Position numbers and translations under genes: made by a program | From: Aspidiotus rigidus | Lineage: Eukaryota; Arthropoda; Insecta; Hemiptera; Diaspididae | DNA: 64,000 bases | Assembly: GCA_035079385.1 (NCBI GenBank) | Contig: JAVHKY010000010.1 | Span: forward strand, 2,170,001-2,234,000 | Direction: 5' to 3' | Part shown: positions 9,986-19,700 of the stretch, in pieces | How the letters are laid out: every line of letters begins with the position of its first letter | Position numbering within the stretch: the first letter of the stretch is position 1 | The notes under the pieces: generated by a model | The model's input: the letters and a program-made list of their open reading frames with translations, nothing else | Told to the model about the DNA's origin: nothing | Database searches by the model: none

Positions 9986-11850
9986 GGATCGCATTTGGCT
10001 TACAGCTAGTAATCACAGATTATTGTTTGACAGAGAACGCACCTTTCCAGCTTTAGTTTTGCTGTCATTAAAGAAGCCTAGAAAAAGGACTCAATAAAAA
10101 AGGAATTTTCTACGAGCAAAAATGGAGATCATTTGAATGTAGGGTCAATTCATTGTAATAATTTTGTATCGAACTCGTCTGCCTATAGAGAGAGGTTCCT
10201 TAGCTTTGTATCTAAATGTCATCATCAACACGGGGTGGTAGCCTCGCAAACTCGAGAATTTTCCCCGAGGTGGTGTTGTGATTTGTACCTCGCGGTTTGC
10301 CGTGCATCGTACGAGATTTGAAGACTTGACCTAGCAGGGAAATCACAACAAGTTTTGAGGGAGTTTAAGAAAGAGAATCGGTTTTAGGTTATAACAAATA
10401 TTAATTTAATGGTACATAATTAGTTATAAATCTAAATCTGTACAACGAATTAGTTTTGTAAATCTACAGCGTCGTTTCCTGATTTATCTTCTTTATCTTA
10501 AAGGTCCTTACGGATAGAAAACGAAAGAAGTCCGTCAGTCTACATCTGGTAGAGTAAATGCTTATTCAGAAAGATCTTAGCATAATCTAAAGATGGTTAC
10601 TAAAGAAGAGTCAGAGGCGCTTAGTGGAAGTTGCTTTCAAATAATAGGTAGATTCAATCTCGACTTGACCAAAACTATCTTCAATGAAGACGAAAGTTGT
10701 CTAAGTCGTATTTGAAGGATATAAATTTAGAGGTACACGACGATGAGTTCGTAGAAGTCTTTTAGAGTTGGTAGATCAATAAGAGAATACGGTACGTTTA
10801 CGAAACGATCAGAAATCAGTACTTACAAAAACGATCGCCTTTTCTAGTGTACATAACAACCGAGACTTCTTTGGGTTCCATTAATAATTTGTACAATTAC
10901 TGATCTCAGAGTATAAAACGAGCTAGCGTTGAGTAGTACTACAGGTGCCGAGTCCCGAGTTAAGTGGTAGTATGTGTGTGCGTATGTAAGTATTTGATTT
11001 TTATAGATCCAGTGAGTTGAAAAAGTTTCTCATGGCGTGGTATCAACCAGAGAAATTACGGGATAAGCGTTGAGGATCAAAAAAAATATTGAAGTGATGT
11101 AGAGTGCTTTTCAAGGAGAGGCAGAGATCGAAAAATAGATAGGGTAATAGTTGAGAATGAGTAGTGGTGCAAGTAAAGGAGGATCGTCGAACTTTAAGAA
11201 ATTGCAGGTTTGCCGTGTTAGGTACGTATAAGGGTTCTGTCCAAAGGACGGGCATTTCTACTTGTCGATAACAAATGAGGCAAAAATTGATTAATTTGCC
11301 AAAATTCTCAAAAATCAGAAATTGTTCAAACTTTCATATTTGTTTTCGAAAAAAATACCTGAATGACCCTATGAAGCTTGAAAGTGGCGATTTTTCAATG
11401 TCTTATCTTGGAAATCTTGGTAAATTGATCAATTTTTGATACATTTTGGTCCATAACTCGGTTCAGAAACGTCGTGGAAAGCTGGATAGAAACGCAAATT
11501 GAAGATAAAACTGATAATATAAATTTTGTAGATTTAAAGTAGCGTTTCGCGTTTTTGAACTGGAGTGAATTTAGGACAAACACCCATTTAACTGGTAACA
11601 TCATTTCGCTCCACCCAGTGCAGCCTGAAAGATAGCCCCTTCGAGTGACTAGATATGAAACCAATTGACTTTGCGCCTTCAACGAGACAGATAGGCAACG
11701 CTTCAAACACCATAAGACTCAGAATGTCCTTCTAAGGTATTCTAAGTCCACGTTCTATTATATGTATATAGCTCGAAAGTCCGGGACTGAGACATCACAA
11801 TTTGATGATGTCATAGATCTGAGACGTTAACATTTTTTCAGATCCCACTT
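9986..11850. other. No recognised gene
   Basis: This is unique-looking intergenic sequence. Short frames occur, for example a 40-codon plus-strand one from an ATG near 10593 and a 103-residue minus-strand one at 11395-11706, but none shows a domain, a paralogue or splice signals that I can support. No repeat family listed here is obvious until the GAACCTG 3' terminus at 11860. Confidence 0.4.
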
Positions 11851-11857
11851 GCTGCAT

Positions 11858-11920
11858 AAAACAGGTTCCCCTCCACCCCTCGTTTAACACCGTTAAAGAA
11901 GCCGTGAGTTTTCTGAATTA
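11858..11920 (+). repeat. GAACCTG-family 3' terminus
   Basis: The words CATAAAACAGGTTCCC and then GTTAAAGAAGCCGTGAG mark the 3' end of a family copy; the rest is missing. It lies just outside the left arm of the long inverted-repeat unit. Confidence 0.55.
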
Positions 11921-11942
11921 GACCTAAAAGCTGAGGGTCTAC

Positions 11943-12378
11943 GCATTTTGGGTGTAACGCCGGGAAGTTGCAAAAACCTGTGAGGTATGGTCCCAGAAAC
12001 AACCTATTAAAGTTGCCGCCCCCCACCTGCTGTGCAAAATATTTTGTGACACTTTTTTGCCCCCAAATTTATTTTTTTCGGTTTTTGGCGCATATGTCGA
12101 GAAATATTGGCTGTAGATGAGAAATTTTGGCGACAAAAGATTCGCTATGAGTTTTACTACATCTTAAAGTATCCATTTATTAGCCCACGCCAAAGGCTGA
12201 GCCTACAAATGCCGCTAAGAATCAGGAAAATACTGAGAAAATACAATTCTTCGGTATTTTTCATCGTTTTTCGGGTTCATCTCAAGATTGAAGAAGGTAG
12301 GTGGGAAGGGGAGGGGGGATATGGTACTGAAATTGTTGTCGTGAAATTTACTACGAGATAGAGTATTTTATCATTGGC
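11943..12378. repeat. Long inverted repeat, left arm
   Basis: About 435 bases, from CGCATTTTGGG to GATAGAGTATTT, return as an imperfect reverse complement at 13405-13852. Long stretches match, for example around TTTGGCGCATATGTCGAG and CTAAGAATCAGGAAAATACT, with small indels. A further weak match continues outward to about 11908 here and to 14835-14860 on the other side. The arms enclose about 1 kb that holds a broken CXC-type gene. Confidence 0.75.
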
Positions 12379-12607
12379 GTAGGTCAAAACTATCGCCTGA
12401 GAGTGTCGTCCGAAGTAGTAAAGTGTCAGAGTAATGACGTGTTTTTCTGAAGACTTTTCTGTATTCTCTGATATCTAGTTAAGTTGTACACTTCATGTAC
12501 ACTCTGGAAATGACCTTTATATGATGTGATGAGATGTCTAAAGAATGAAACTTTTGTATACGTTATAATTTTTATATAATTGAGGAAATATACAAAAATG
12601 AAATTTT

Positions 12608-13430
12608 TTATTCTTCACCGCTCGACTCAAGTAAATCAGAATCCGCTCCTGAATTGATTTCATCATCATCCGTTAGCAGGTCCATTAAATCAGAATCCCT
12701 TCGATTGTCCACTGTTTCCGCTTCAACCCTGGTGTTCAGGCAAGATACTCCCATGCATCCTGAGCATAACTGAGAGCATTTCAGTCCTAAAATAATGAAA
12801 AATAGAGAATTAGCTGCTCGTACGGTCGCATGAAAGATGGAGTGAATTTATCATACAGTAGGTTCAGCCTCGATAACTCGAAGCTGAAGGGACCAACATT
12901 TGAATTAAAAGTAATAGGGTTTTCGAGTAATGAAGGTAACATTCAAAGTCATTAGGGATCGAAGTGACAGACATCGAGTTAACGAGGATGTGTTTTCATT
13001 CTTTCTATTGTGTGACTGACTGGCTTTTCTGCAACTGCATACTATAACAAACAGCTTTTGAAGCATCCGCATGAAATCAAATGTAATAACGCGTCTGGTG
13101 CGGGTAGGTTCGTCATCATGATTGATGGCGTCTGCAATTGTCCATCTTGTAACTGCCAGCCCCAATCTGAGGACGACATCAAATTTCCTCTCCACGTCTG
13201 AAATTTGGTGAAACGGTTGACGTATGGTGTCAGAAGTAGGAGGCGGGTTGGTATGCCGCAGTGAATATCTCGCCTTTGGTGCTTTCAGCGTTGTTGAAAA
13301 CGTCGATAATGTTTTTTGCGTTCAGGTTCATTACTTTTTCGACACTCATTCTCTTCCCCTTTTTGTAGAAGATAGAAGTGGTATCGCACCCGGTGATAGC
13401 ATGGGCGAATAGCTAATGACCAAATACTCT
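12608..13430 (-). pseudogene. Broken GCDTTS/CXC (tesmin-like) gene between inverted arms
   Basis: Several minus-strand frames together spell parts of one protein. From 13430 a frame reads LFAHAITGCDTTS, then FYKKGK and a segment with VFNNAESTKGEI, ending in a stop near 13236. A second frame (about 13220-13030) carries SDWGWQLQDGQL, LPAPDALLHLI and SCGCFKSC. After a one-base-type slip near 13035 comes CSCRKA. A GTCAGT donor at 13020 and a TTTTAG acceptor at 12787 would then join it to RLKCSQLCSGCMGVSCLN and an acidic tail that ends at the TAA at 12608-12610. The paired cysteine blocks are the tesmin/TSO1-like CXC pattern. The GCDTTS block accompanies CXC in a family of repeated uncharacterised animal proteins, by my recollection. 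The N terminus is missing, and I know of at least one stop and one slip, so it is not functional as it stands. Confidence 0.65.
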
Positions 13431-13851
13431 ATCTAGTAGTAAATTTCACGACAAAAATTTCCGTGATCAAATTTCTCCCTCCTCCCTCCCTCCCCCCCAC
13501 CACCAACCTTCTTCAATCTGGAGATGAATCCGAAAACGACTAAAAATACCGAAAAATTGCATTTTCTCAGTATTTTCCTGATTCTTAGCGGCATTTGTAG
13601 GTTCAGCCTTTGACGAAGACTAATAAATGGATATTCTAAGATGTAGTAAAATTTATGGCGAATCTTCTATCACTAAAACTTAATATTTCTCGACATATGC
13701 GCCAAACACCGAAAAAAACAATCAATTTGGGGGGCAAGAAAGTGCCACAGAATATTTTGCACAGCAGGTGGGGGGCGGTAACTTTAATAGGTTGTTCATG
13801 GGACCATACCTCAAAGGTTTTTACAATTTCCCAGCGTTACCCCCAAAATGC
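13405..13851. repeat. Long inverted repeat, right arm (interrupted)
   Basis: This is the reverse complement of 11943-12378. It breaks off at CCAAAATGC (13843-13851), where a 974-bp TIR element has inserted, and appears to resume at 14835 for about 25 bases before the duplicated block B begins. Arms of this length with a gene fragment between them suggest either a long-TIR DNA transposon or a foldback-type capture. Confidence 0.7.
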
Positions 13852-13964
13852 GGTGCCCATACAACTCACCGCGGACGACTCGCCTCCGACGATTCGCCAC
13901 GGACGACTCACCGCTCACCGCTGGTTACACTCGCCACCGTTACAATACGCCGCAAAAAAAAACT

Positions 13965-14440
13965 AGGCCGAAATTTTTCTAAGTCCTCTCCTATCGTATT
14001 GTGACGAGAATTTGGCATATCTCGTCACATACCTTCAGTATCGCGATATGTGACTGAAGACGAGCGTAACGTAAGTAAAAACAAACAAGCGACGATCCGG
14101 TGTTTGGAAGAAAGACGCGTACAAGCTCCTCAATAATTAGTATATAAATCGTGGGAAAAACATGGGAAGGGTCGTAGTCGGTTGCTAGATCTCATATTGT
14201 AATCCTCAACCTAGTTGAGCTCGCTCGAATGTATCCTCAATATTATGATTACCGAACGACTTACGTAGTGTTGTTATTTTGAGTGTCGATGTGCTCGCCA
14301 TGTCTCGTCATAAGTGGCGCCCAACGTATATGGCTCGAGAGTCGAAATGTTTCCAAGTTTTTTGTTGGACGGCGGACGGCGCACGGCAAATTTCTCAAAA
14401 AGCCTCCCATTGAACTGGTTCCCTTTTAAAATCGAGGAAC
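13965..14440 (-). repeat. GAACCTG-family copy split by an LTR
   Basis: Reading on the minus strand, the family's 5' end lies near 14437 (AAAAGGGAACCAGTTC). The GCCGTCCGCCGTCC block is at about 14370-14395 and the first minisatellite unit follows to 14330. The unit continues at 13999-13965 after the LTR insertion. With the LTR removed, the junction restores the family word CCTATC(A/G)TATATGGCTCGAG. Confidence 0.7.
14000..14325 (+). mobile_element. Single LTR with partial primer-binding site
   Basis: The sequence TGACGAGA at 14002 and TCTCGTCA ending at 14310 are the inverted ends of a roughly 309-bp LTR. A TATAAA box lies at about 14141. After a TAAG spacer comes TGGCGCCCAACGT (14315-14327), the start of a tRNA-Lys primer-binding site as used by many gypsy-type elements. 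The tetramer GTAT flanks 14000-14325 on both sides and the empty site is clear from other family copies, so the insertion includes the LTR plus only the first bases of the primer site. No gag or pol sequence follows. Confidence 0.65.
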
Positions 14441-14914
14441 GCGAAGCCAAAGACAACGGGACATTATACGCCAGACTCGTCAACGACTGAACACCTCTTG
14501 AAAAAGTGCCAGAAGACAAGAGACGTGGAGTACACGCAAGGAGAGACCGGTCTCCCCCCTAAAAAAAATACGTTGCCTCAGACGATCGGATTCGCGCCAT
14601 CGTCATGGATTTCGAAAATCGCGAAAAAATTTCTTATTTACGTGGTATTGCTCATAACTTAGAAATTTTTTTCCTATAAACTTTGCCATTAAAATTTTCT
14701 ACTTGTGGTGATCTACATTGCGGCTAATTGTATATGCGGCGAGTCGGCTCCGCGACGAATATTGGGGTTTTCCTCCACGGCGAATCGTCCGTGGCGAGTC
14801 GTCCGCGGCTAATTGAACGGGCACGCCAAAATGCATAGACTAAGGTCTTATTCGCCTCAACTATGATCTAACTTGGCCCGTCTAATAAGTTTTGTTGCAT
14901 TTTCTTGTTTGCAG

Positions 14915-15049
14915 GAATGGCATCGGGAACTTACAGTGGTGATAACTTTCTGCATTGAATAACGAAGTTTTTTTTTGATGAGACTAGTGATTGTGTTTCT
15001 GAAAACGCGTGAAGAAACAGTGTTCTTAGAAATGGTACGAATACCGTAC
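14915..15049 (+). other. Possible exon, duplicated copy B
   Basis: An acceptor-like TTTTCTTGTTTGCAG ends at 14914 and a donor GTGAGT starts at 15050. It is the counterpart of 5136-5241, with both splice-like signals kept. The interior has diverged and includes a T run. Coding capacity is short and not conserved beyond the first six codons. It marks the left part of duplication B, which runs from about 14870 to 17085. Confidence 0.3.
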
Positions 15050-15604
15050 GTGAGTAAAAAATAGTAGTAGATTACACAGCAGTCGCTCATTTTCCAAGCC
15101 TGTTGCGTATTCATTTACAAGATGCTTCTCCTACAACCGCCATTTTATGCGATATCCGTGATATCGCTATCACCACACTGAGAAAAAACTATCGTCAATT
15201 TAGTAATTTCAGTCCAGTCGTGGTTTTTTGGTCGAAATAACCAATCATTTTCTCCAATATGTACTAGGCATAATTTTGTTTTATTTACTAATTAATTTTC
15301 TTACGTGCAACTATAATTTTCAGTCATTATGATTATATTCTTCGACAAAACCGGTTTCACTATATTTATAGTTGGAAGGATGTTAAAAAATTTTTTGCAG
15401 TGCAGTTAGTTTCCTTACAAACGCAGTAAGTGAGTAATTCTTGCAATTTTTCTCTTAATGTAAAATAAAACTCCCTGAATTGTGAATGAAGCCGAAAATT
15501 GTTTTCTAAGATGAAGAACTTAGGTGGTCTTTTCGGAATGAGGTAGGTAATAAAAAAAAACAGAAGTATAAGTAGGTATTACATTTGAAAATCGAATGAT
15601 GTCT

Positions 15605-15952
15605 TTATTTGGTTAGCGATACATAAAGCATTGCAAAGCCAATAAACGCTAAAAAAACAAGGAAGAAAGTTGCGAGCAGAAAACCCGCCCATGGTGACGT
15701 ACAGTCTTCAAGGTCTTCTTCTTCATCACTTAGATCCTGGCTAATCTGAGTGGAGTTCAGAAAAGTCGCCTCTTCGCGATTATTAGATCCAGCTGGATTT
15801 AAATTAGTTACTCTATTTCTAAACGGATAACGTGATGAATAATCATCACCGCTGGCACGGTTATAGTTTTCCCGTGAGTAACAGCATTCACCGCATTCTA
15901 GGCAAATGGAAACACATTCACACAACGCACAGAAAACATTGTCATCGCCCAT
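15605..15952 (-). CDS. Small Cys-rich single-pass membrane protein, copy B
   Basis: The frame is complete, 115 residues, and paralogous to 5871-6215. The N-terminal cluster C-x2-L-C-E-C-V-S-I-C-L-E-C, the middle NST triplet, the acidic EEEDLEDCTS patch and a C-terminal hydrophobic segment (about residues 91-111) appear in the same order. Cysteines are slightly more numerous than in copy A. The predicted product is a tail-region-anchored membrane protein with its Cys-rich N terminus on one side; the function is unknown. The region upstream of the start is free of the LINE that blocks copy A, so this copy is more likely to be expressed. I found no related known family from memory. Confidence 0.7.
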   Translation of the reverse strand: MGDDNVFCALCECVSICLECGECCYSRENYNRASGDDYSSRYPFRNRVTNLNPAGSNNREEATFLNSTQISQDLSDEEEDLEDCTSPWAGFLLATFFLVFLAFIGFAMLYVSLTK

Positions 15953-16148
15953 GATGTATGAAGATTATTTTTAATCACGTAGTTACCGAACGAACAGATG
16001 AGTTATTCGTTCATTCCTTGCGCGCACATCAAGAAAACGAAACACTCTCTGTGAACTCTCTAATTGTACTGTATCCAGCAGTGGCCGCTACCTCGACTTG
16101 CTGAGCGTACTCACGTCACTCGTAAAACTCGCGTTTCAGTGTGTTCGC

Positions 16149-16374
16149 CAGTGCTGCCAGATTGGGCTATAAATCGCCGATTGGGCTCGCTGATGAAGGT
16201 GTTTGGCGACTTGAAATTATGATTGGCGACTTCCAACGTGTCGCCCAATTGGCCTCTTTGCCTGTATCAAGGTTGGAAATAGGCAATTTTGGGCTACTTC
16301 GCTATGAGCGGCGATTTCTGGCGATTTCAACCAGCAGAATTGCTATTTTTCATCAACAAAATCTGGCAGCACTG
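16149..16374. mobile_element. 226-bp hAT-like MITE
   Basis: It begins CAGTGCTGCCAGATT and ends with its reverse complement. CAGTG-type ends are typical of hAT elements. The flanking octamers GTGTTCGC and TTGCTCGC match at six of eight positions, consistent with an aged 8-bp target duplication. The interior repeats the word GGCGATTT/GGCGACTT. Two open frames through it have no known domain and are not called. It is absent from duplicate copy A. Confidence 0.65.
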
Positions 16375-16522
16375 TTGCTCGCAATTCAGGCTCTGTCGAG
16401 ACGTCGCCTGGACGCTCAGTCTCTGTAAATTCCCGCGCTCTCATACGCCAGGGTTAATCCATTCCCGGTCTTATCTTCTAACCTATTCTAGCCCTCTAAC
16501 AACCACTGACTCTTCAGTTTAC

Positions 16523-16601
16523 ATGATTAAAAATGCGTTCTTCACTTTCTTCATTGTGTTGTGCTCTTTTGGGAGCAAGGATGCACACGCGCATTGCGGA
16601 C
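16523..16601 (+). CDS. Possible first exon encoding a signal peptide
   Basis: From the ATG at 16523 the frame gives a short basic start (MIKN), a hydrophobic core (FFTFFIVLC) and a small-residue end (DAHA) before HCG, the profile of a secretory signal peptide. It is followed at once by a consensus donor, GTGAGT, at 16602. That combination is typical of a first coding exon of a secreted protein. I could not find the next exon: the downstream 450 bases belong to the duplicated block, without an obvious in-frame acceptor. A chance open frame remains possible. Confidence 0.35.
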
Positions 16602-16624
16602 GTGAGTAACCCATGCTTGTAGCT

Positions 16625-17085
16625 CCTTGTTTTACGATTATACAAATATCAAAACGCTCTCTTGTATTAAGGGTTGACCATGATTTAACTCACCACATTC
16701 AATCATTCACAGGTTTCAAAGACTCCATTTGATAAATTTTGTCAACATAGAGTTTGAACTCATCATGACGTCAGCGGCCACCGAAAATTTGTTGCTCGTG
16801 GTACTCAGTCATTGTTCGCTCCATTGAAATAGAATGAACGCAAGGCCGGAAAACTGTTGCTTCCATACTATTTTTCTCAAATTGTAGCCACCTACCCGTA
16901 AAATATTGATGAAGGCTATTCTCATGATTGTTGTGCACCCTGAAATCGATGTTTTTGTGAGCCACCTTATTGGGTGGATTTTCAACAATAGTTTCCCTCT
17001 GTGATGTCGTTGGAAAATTCTTCTGTTGGCTTTCTTCAATGAGGTAGGTTAAGTAACTGACGAGTTCACATCCTTCCCTCATCAT
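16625..17085. repeat. Segmental duplication block, copy B (distal part)
   Basis: This aligns with 9612-9985. A minus-strand frame of 104 residues (16771-17085) covers most of it and keeps partial peptide similarity to the shorter frame in copy A. It may be a decayed upstream exon of the membrane-protein gene, but no splice pair could be assigned. Confidence 0.55.
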
Positions 17086-17089
17086 CTTT

Positions 17090-17755
17090 GTAGCCTAACA
17101 TAGTAATATATAATATTAAACTGATACTGTATATTCTATTGAGCTATCATCATTTTACAGGGCATGTACGGACTACGGGCGTACGGACGCAAATCCAGAT
17201 TCTTCGACATTTTTCAAGTTTCCAGGTCATGGTTGTTCGGACGTAGGAAATGCACATTTTGGAATTAGGGAGGTAAATTAGAGCGAAGAGAAGAAACATG
17301 TCACGAACATGTTCCTATCTAAGTTATCGTGGAAAACTAACAATAAAAATAAAACAAAGTAAACCAAAATTTGTAATGAGCTAATTACAAAAACAAAATG
17401 CAGAATTTTTGAAATATTTTCAAGATAAAAAATTATGAGAGAGGATGTTTGATATTTACTAGAAAATGGAGGTGAAAACCGTATCGAATTTGCTACGTTC
17501 TCAGCGAAGAACTCACTATTTGTTTTGTTTAAAAACTTTCGTGCTTATTTCCACATGCGACCTTTGTGACGTCATCAATAAACGAAAAACTTTCGAGTCC
17601 CGATCCTCTATGAAACGGACTTGAGAGAAGTTCGTGCCATGAACCGGTAAAGAGGAGGATTGAAGAAATTCTGAGCTCTGAACCTATGCACAGGTGACAG
17701 GTAACCTATAACCTAGGGCCTGGGCCATAAGTATGGAGTCTTAGGTTAAATATTT
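17090..17755. other. No recognised gene
   Basis: I see no gene, repeat family or RNA here. The sequence is AT-rich with short frames only. Confidence 0.4.
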
Positions 17756-17763
17756 ATTAGTTT

Positions 17764-17895
17764 TTAACGACACTGCCGTCCACAAATTCAAAACAAAAAA
17801 GAGAGGACTGTTCCTCTGATGATGTAGGTAGTCACCTACGAAACGTCAGGCCCCTTCTTTTTTGTTTTCAATTTGTGGACGGCAGTGCCGTTAGA
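17764..17895 (+). ncRNA. Hammerhead-ribozyme-like motif in a long hairpin
   Basis: The core elements occur in order. CUGAUGA is at 17816-17822. Stem II is GUAGGU (17824-17829) pairing with ACCUAC (17834-17839) around an AGUC loop. GAAA is at 17840-17843 and is followed by C-GUC, with predicted cleavage after C17847. Stem I closes with CCU (17813-17815) and AGG (17848-17850), then, after an internal loop, continues as an inverted repeat of about 40 bases. Its left arm starts near 17765 and its right arm ends near 17892, sharing CTGCCGTCCACAAATT. Stem III would be a minimal A-C/G-U pair, as described for small type I hammerheads in retroelements. One deviation is an extra U (17823) between the core A and stem II. 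No protein-coding element surrounds it. Confidence 0.6.
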
Positions 17896-18234
17896 AACTT
17901 ATAAATATTTTAAGAAGATACCGTCCGGTGAAGAAAGTTTTTTACGTGATATCTCAGGCTGAACATAAGCTGAACCCAGAGATGCATATTCGAGCTGGGA
18001 GGCGGCGGGGGGGGGAGTGAAATCTTGAGAAAACGTCCACGCCCGACATTTGTGACGTCATCAATGGCCTTGACCTAATTTTGAAACTTCGAAAAATTTT
18101 TTAGAGAGAGTCTTTAAAGATGTGGGTCCAAAGGAAGATTTTAGGCTGGAATGCTTTCAGTCAAGGTTGGCTTTCGTGCAATCAACTAGGTTAAAACTCG
18201 GTTGATTGATTGTCTAAAAAAAAGACAGATTTTC

Positions 18235-19700
18235 TGGCAGAGCCAAATAAGTGAAGATCATGTTTCATGTCTACTATTATATAGAAAATGCTTGCTTTGT
18301 GGTGAAATCATGGTTTAGCTTGTGAATTTTTTTCACGAAAGCGTTCGTCCCTCCCCCCATTTTTAAACTACTGTAAAATAAGCTATCAAGTTCAGAGGGA
18401 CTCACTCGCTTCGCTCGTTCTCCTCCCATTCTTGGTATACTGCATTTTGAGCTGTCTAGCTTACGACTGGCTTACTCGCCCCCGTTTTGGAATTAATATG
18501 AGAATAGTGCCCGGTAAGTCAAGCTATCTGTGGGGGAAGGGGCATGAGTAAGCGGATCAACATTAGTGACGTCATTAGCTCGTGACTTCGTAACTATCCG
18601 TGATGGCTGCCTTCAACGTCATCATCAGTACGCATGACGGCTGCATGGGCGTCATTAGCTTGGACTCTTTTGCTTCCTTACTCTCTTCTAATCTCGGGAT
18701 TAGTCACTTCGCTCGTGAACGTCCCTGCAGTCTCCATTATACGAGGCCTAATAATAATAATAATAATAATAATAGACGGTTACAAGCAATCGACCAGACA
18801 TCATAGTATGGAACAAAAGAAAACAGGAGGCCCAAATGATAGATGTAGCAATACCATATGCCTGTAATATGCAGAGAACATACAATGAAAAAATCAAGAA
18901 ATATGAAGAGCTAAGCCGGGAAATCAAAAGGAACTGGAAAGTCAACAGGGTGGAGACAATACCCATCATACTATCCAGTACAGGATTGGTGCAGCGCGAA
19001 CTACGAGGCAACCTGAAGAAAATAGGCATACAGGAGGAGAGCTACAGATGGATGCAGAAAGCGGTTATCATTAGATCAACCAGTCTAGTTCGGGAATTTC
19101 TAGGAGTAGAGTGACCAGAGCATTTACTTGGCTTTAAAGCCCGTAATGTTACTGGCAGAACCCACAATTGTAGTGGAGCGAAATGGGAATAATAATAATA
19201 ATAATAGTGTTCGAATCTCCCCTATGCTAGGCCTCCGGATCACGGCAGTTGACGTCATACTTGCAAATTTCAGAATAGAGGTACTACTCCTTAGCCTCCA
19301 TCATATTGGGCTCTACAGTATATTAAACTATACTAGGCCTACTGTTAGACTTCATGAAACCAAGCCTAACGTATATGCCTAACATACAGCTGTATAAAAG
19401 CCTATATTAAACCACTTATAGATTACAGGATGAGGGGAGGTGAATTGAACTCGTAAATTTCGAAGTCTCGGTTGATGACGTCATAGTTGGAGGAGGCCTC
19501 GGGTACATGACAGATGACGTCATAGTCTATTACAAAGGAAGAGAAGGGATACTGTATACAGGATTATTAAGGGGTGGGGGCTAGGATTCAGGACTCGGGT
19601 AACTCGCAGATTTCCAGAATAACGTCTAGGGTTCCTTTCCGGGGAGATGGGAGGGGAAGCAAGTCGCGGGGGTTGAACACGCAGATTTTAACAGGGAACC
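18235..19700 (+). repeat. Dispersed repeat family C, interrupted copy
   Basis: It starts near GGCAGAGCCAAAT and includes AAGATCATGTTTCATGTCTA, a CACTCGCTTCGCTCGTT word, CTTGGTATACTGCATTTTGA and later AGGCCTCCGGATCA. The same order appears at 39665-40610 and partly at 61300-61510. A LINE tail splits this copy at 18775-19206. No coding function is apparent. Confidence 0.6.
18775..19206 (+). mobile_element. LINE 3' fragment with (AAT)n tail
   Basis: An open frame of about 110 codons (around 18788-19114) reads PDIIVWNKRKQEAQ, then IDVAIP, KIKKYEELSREI and VETIPIILSSTGLV. This matches the extreme C-terminal region that follows the reverse transcriptase in several animal LINEs (the D-x-A-x-P ... 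KYxxL ... IPIxIxxxG pattern). A short 3' UTR ends in an (AAT)n array (19188-19206), and another (AAT)n array precedes the fragment (18749-18774), probably the target. Only the tail of the element was inserted; there is no polymerase. Confidence 0.65.

Larger units (their letters stand above)
13852..14825. mobile_element. 974-bp TIR element, Mutator-like
   Basis: The ends are inverted copies of about 45 bases sharing GTGCCC and then CCGCGGACGACTCGCC. Inside each TIR the word CGGACGACTCGCC recurs in degenerate tandem form. The nonamer CCAAAATGC flanks both ends (13843-13851 and 14826-14834), the target-duplication size of Mutator-like elements. No transposase frame is present. The interior consists of other repeats: a minus-oriented GAACCTG-family copy and, within that, a single LTR. 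Confidence 0.75.

Noticed and set aside
12905..13195. 96-residue minus frame as an independent gene
   Set aside because: The adjacent frame carries the recognisable family wording (DWGW, PAPDALLHLI, SCGC); only the CSCRKA end of this frame belongs to the protein.
16190..16225. CTGATGA followed by GAAA as another hammerhead
   Set aside because: No stem II can be formed between the boxes and no closing stem is present.
16141..16609. Two overlapping long frames upstream of the signal-peptide-like exon
   Set aside because: Most of their length is the MITE at 16149-16374; only the segment from the ATG at 16523 has a credible feature.
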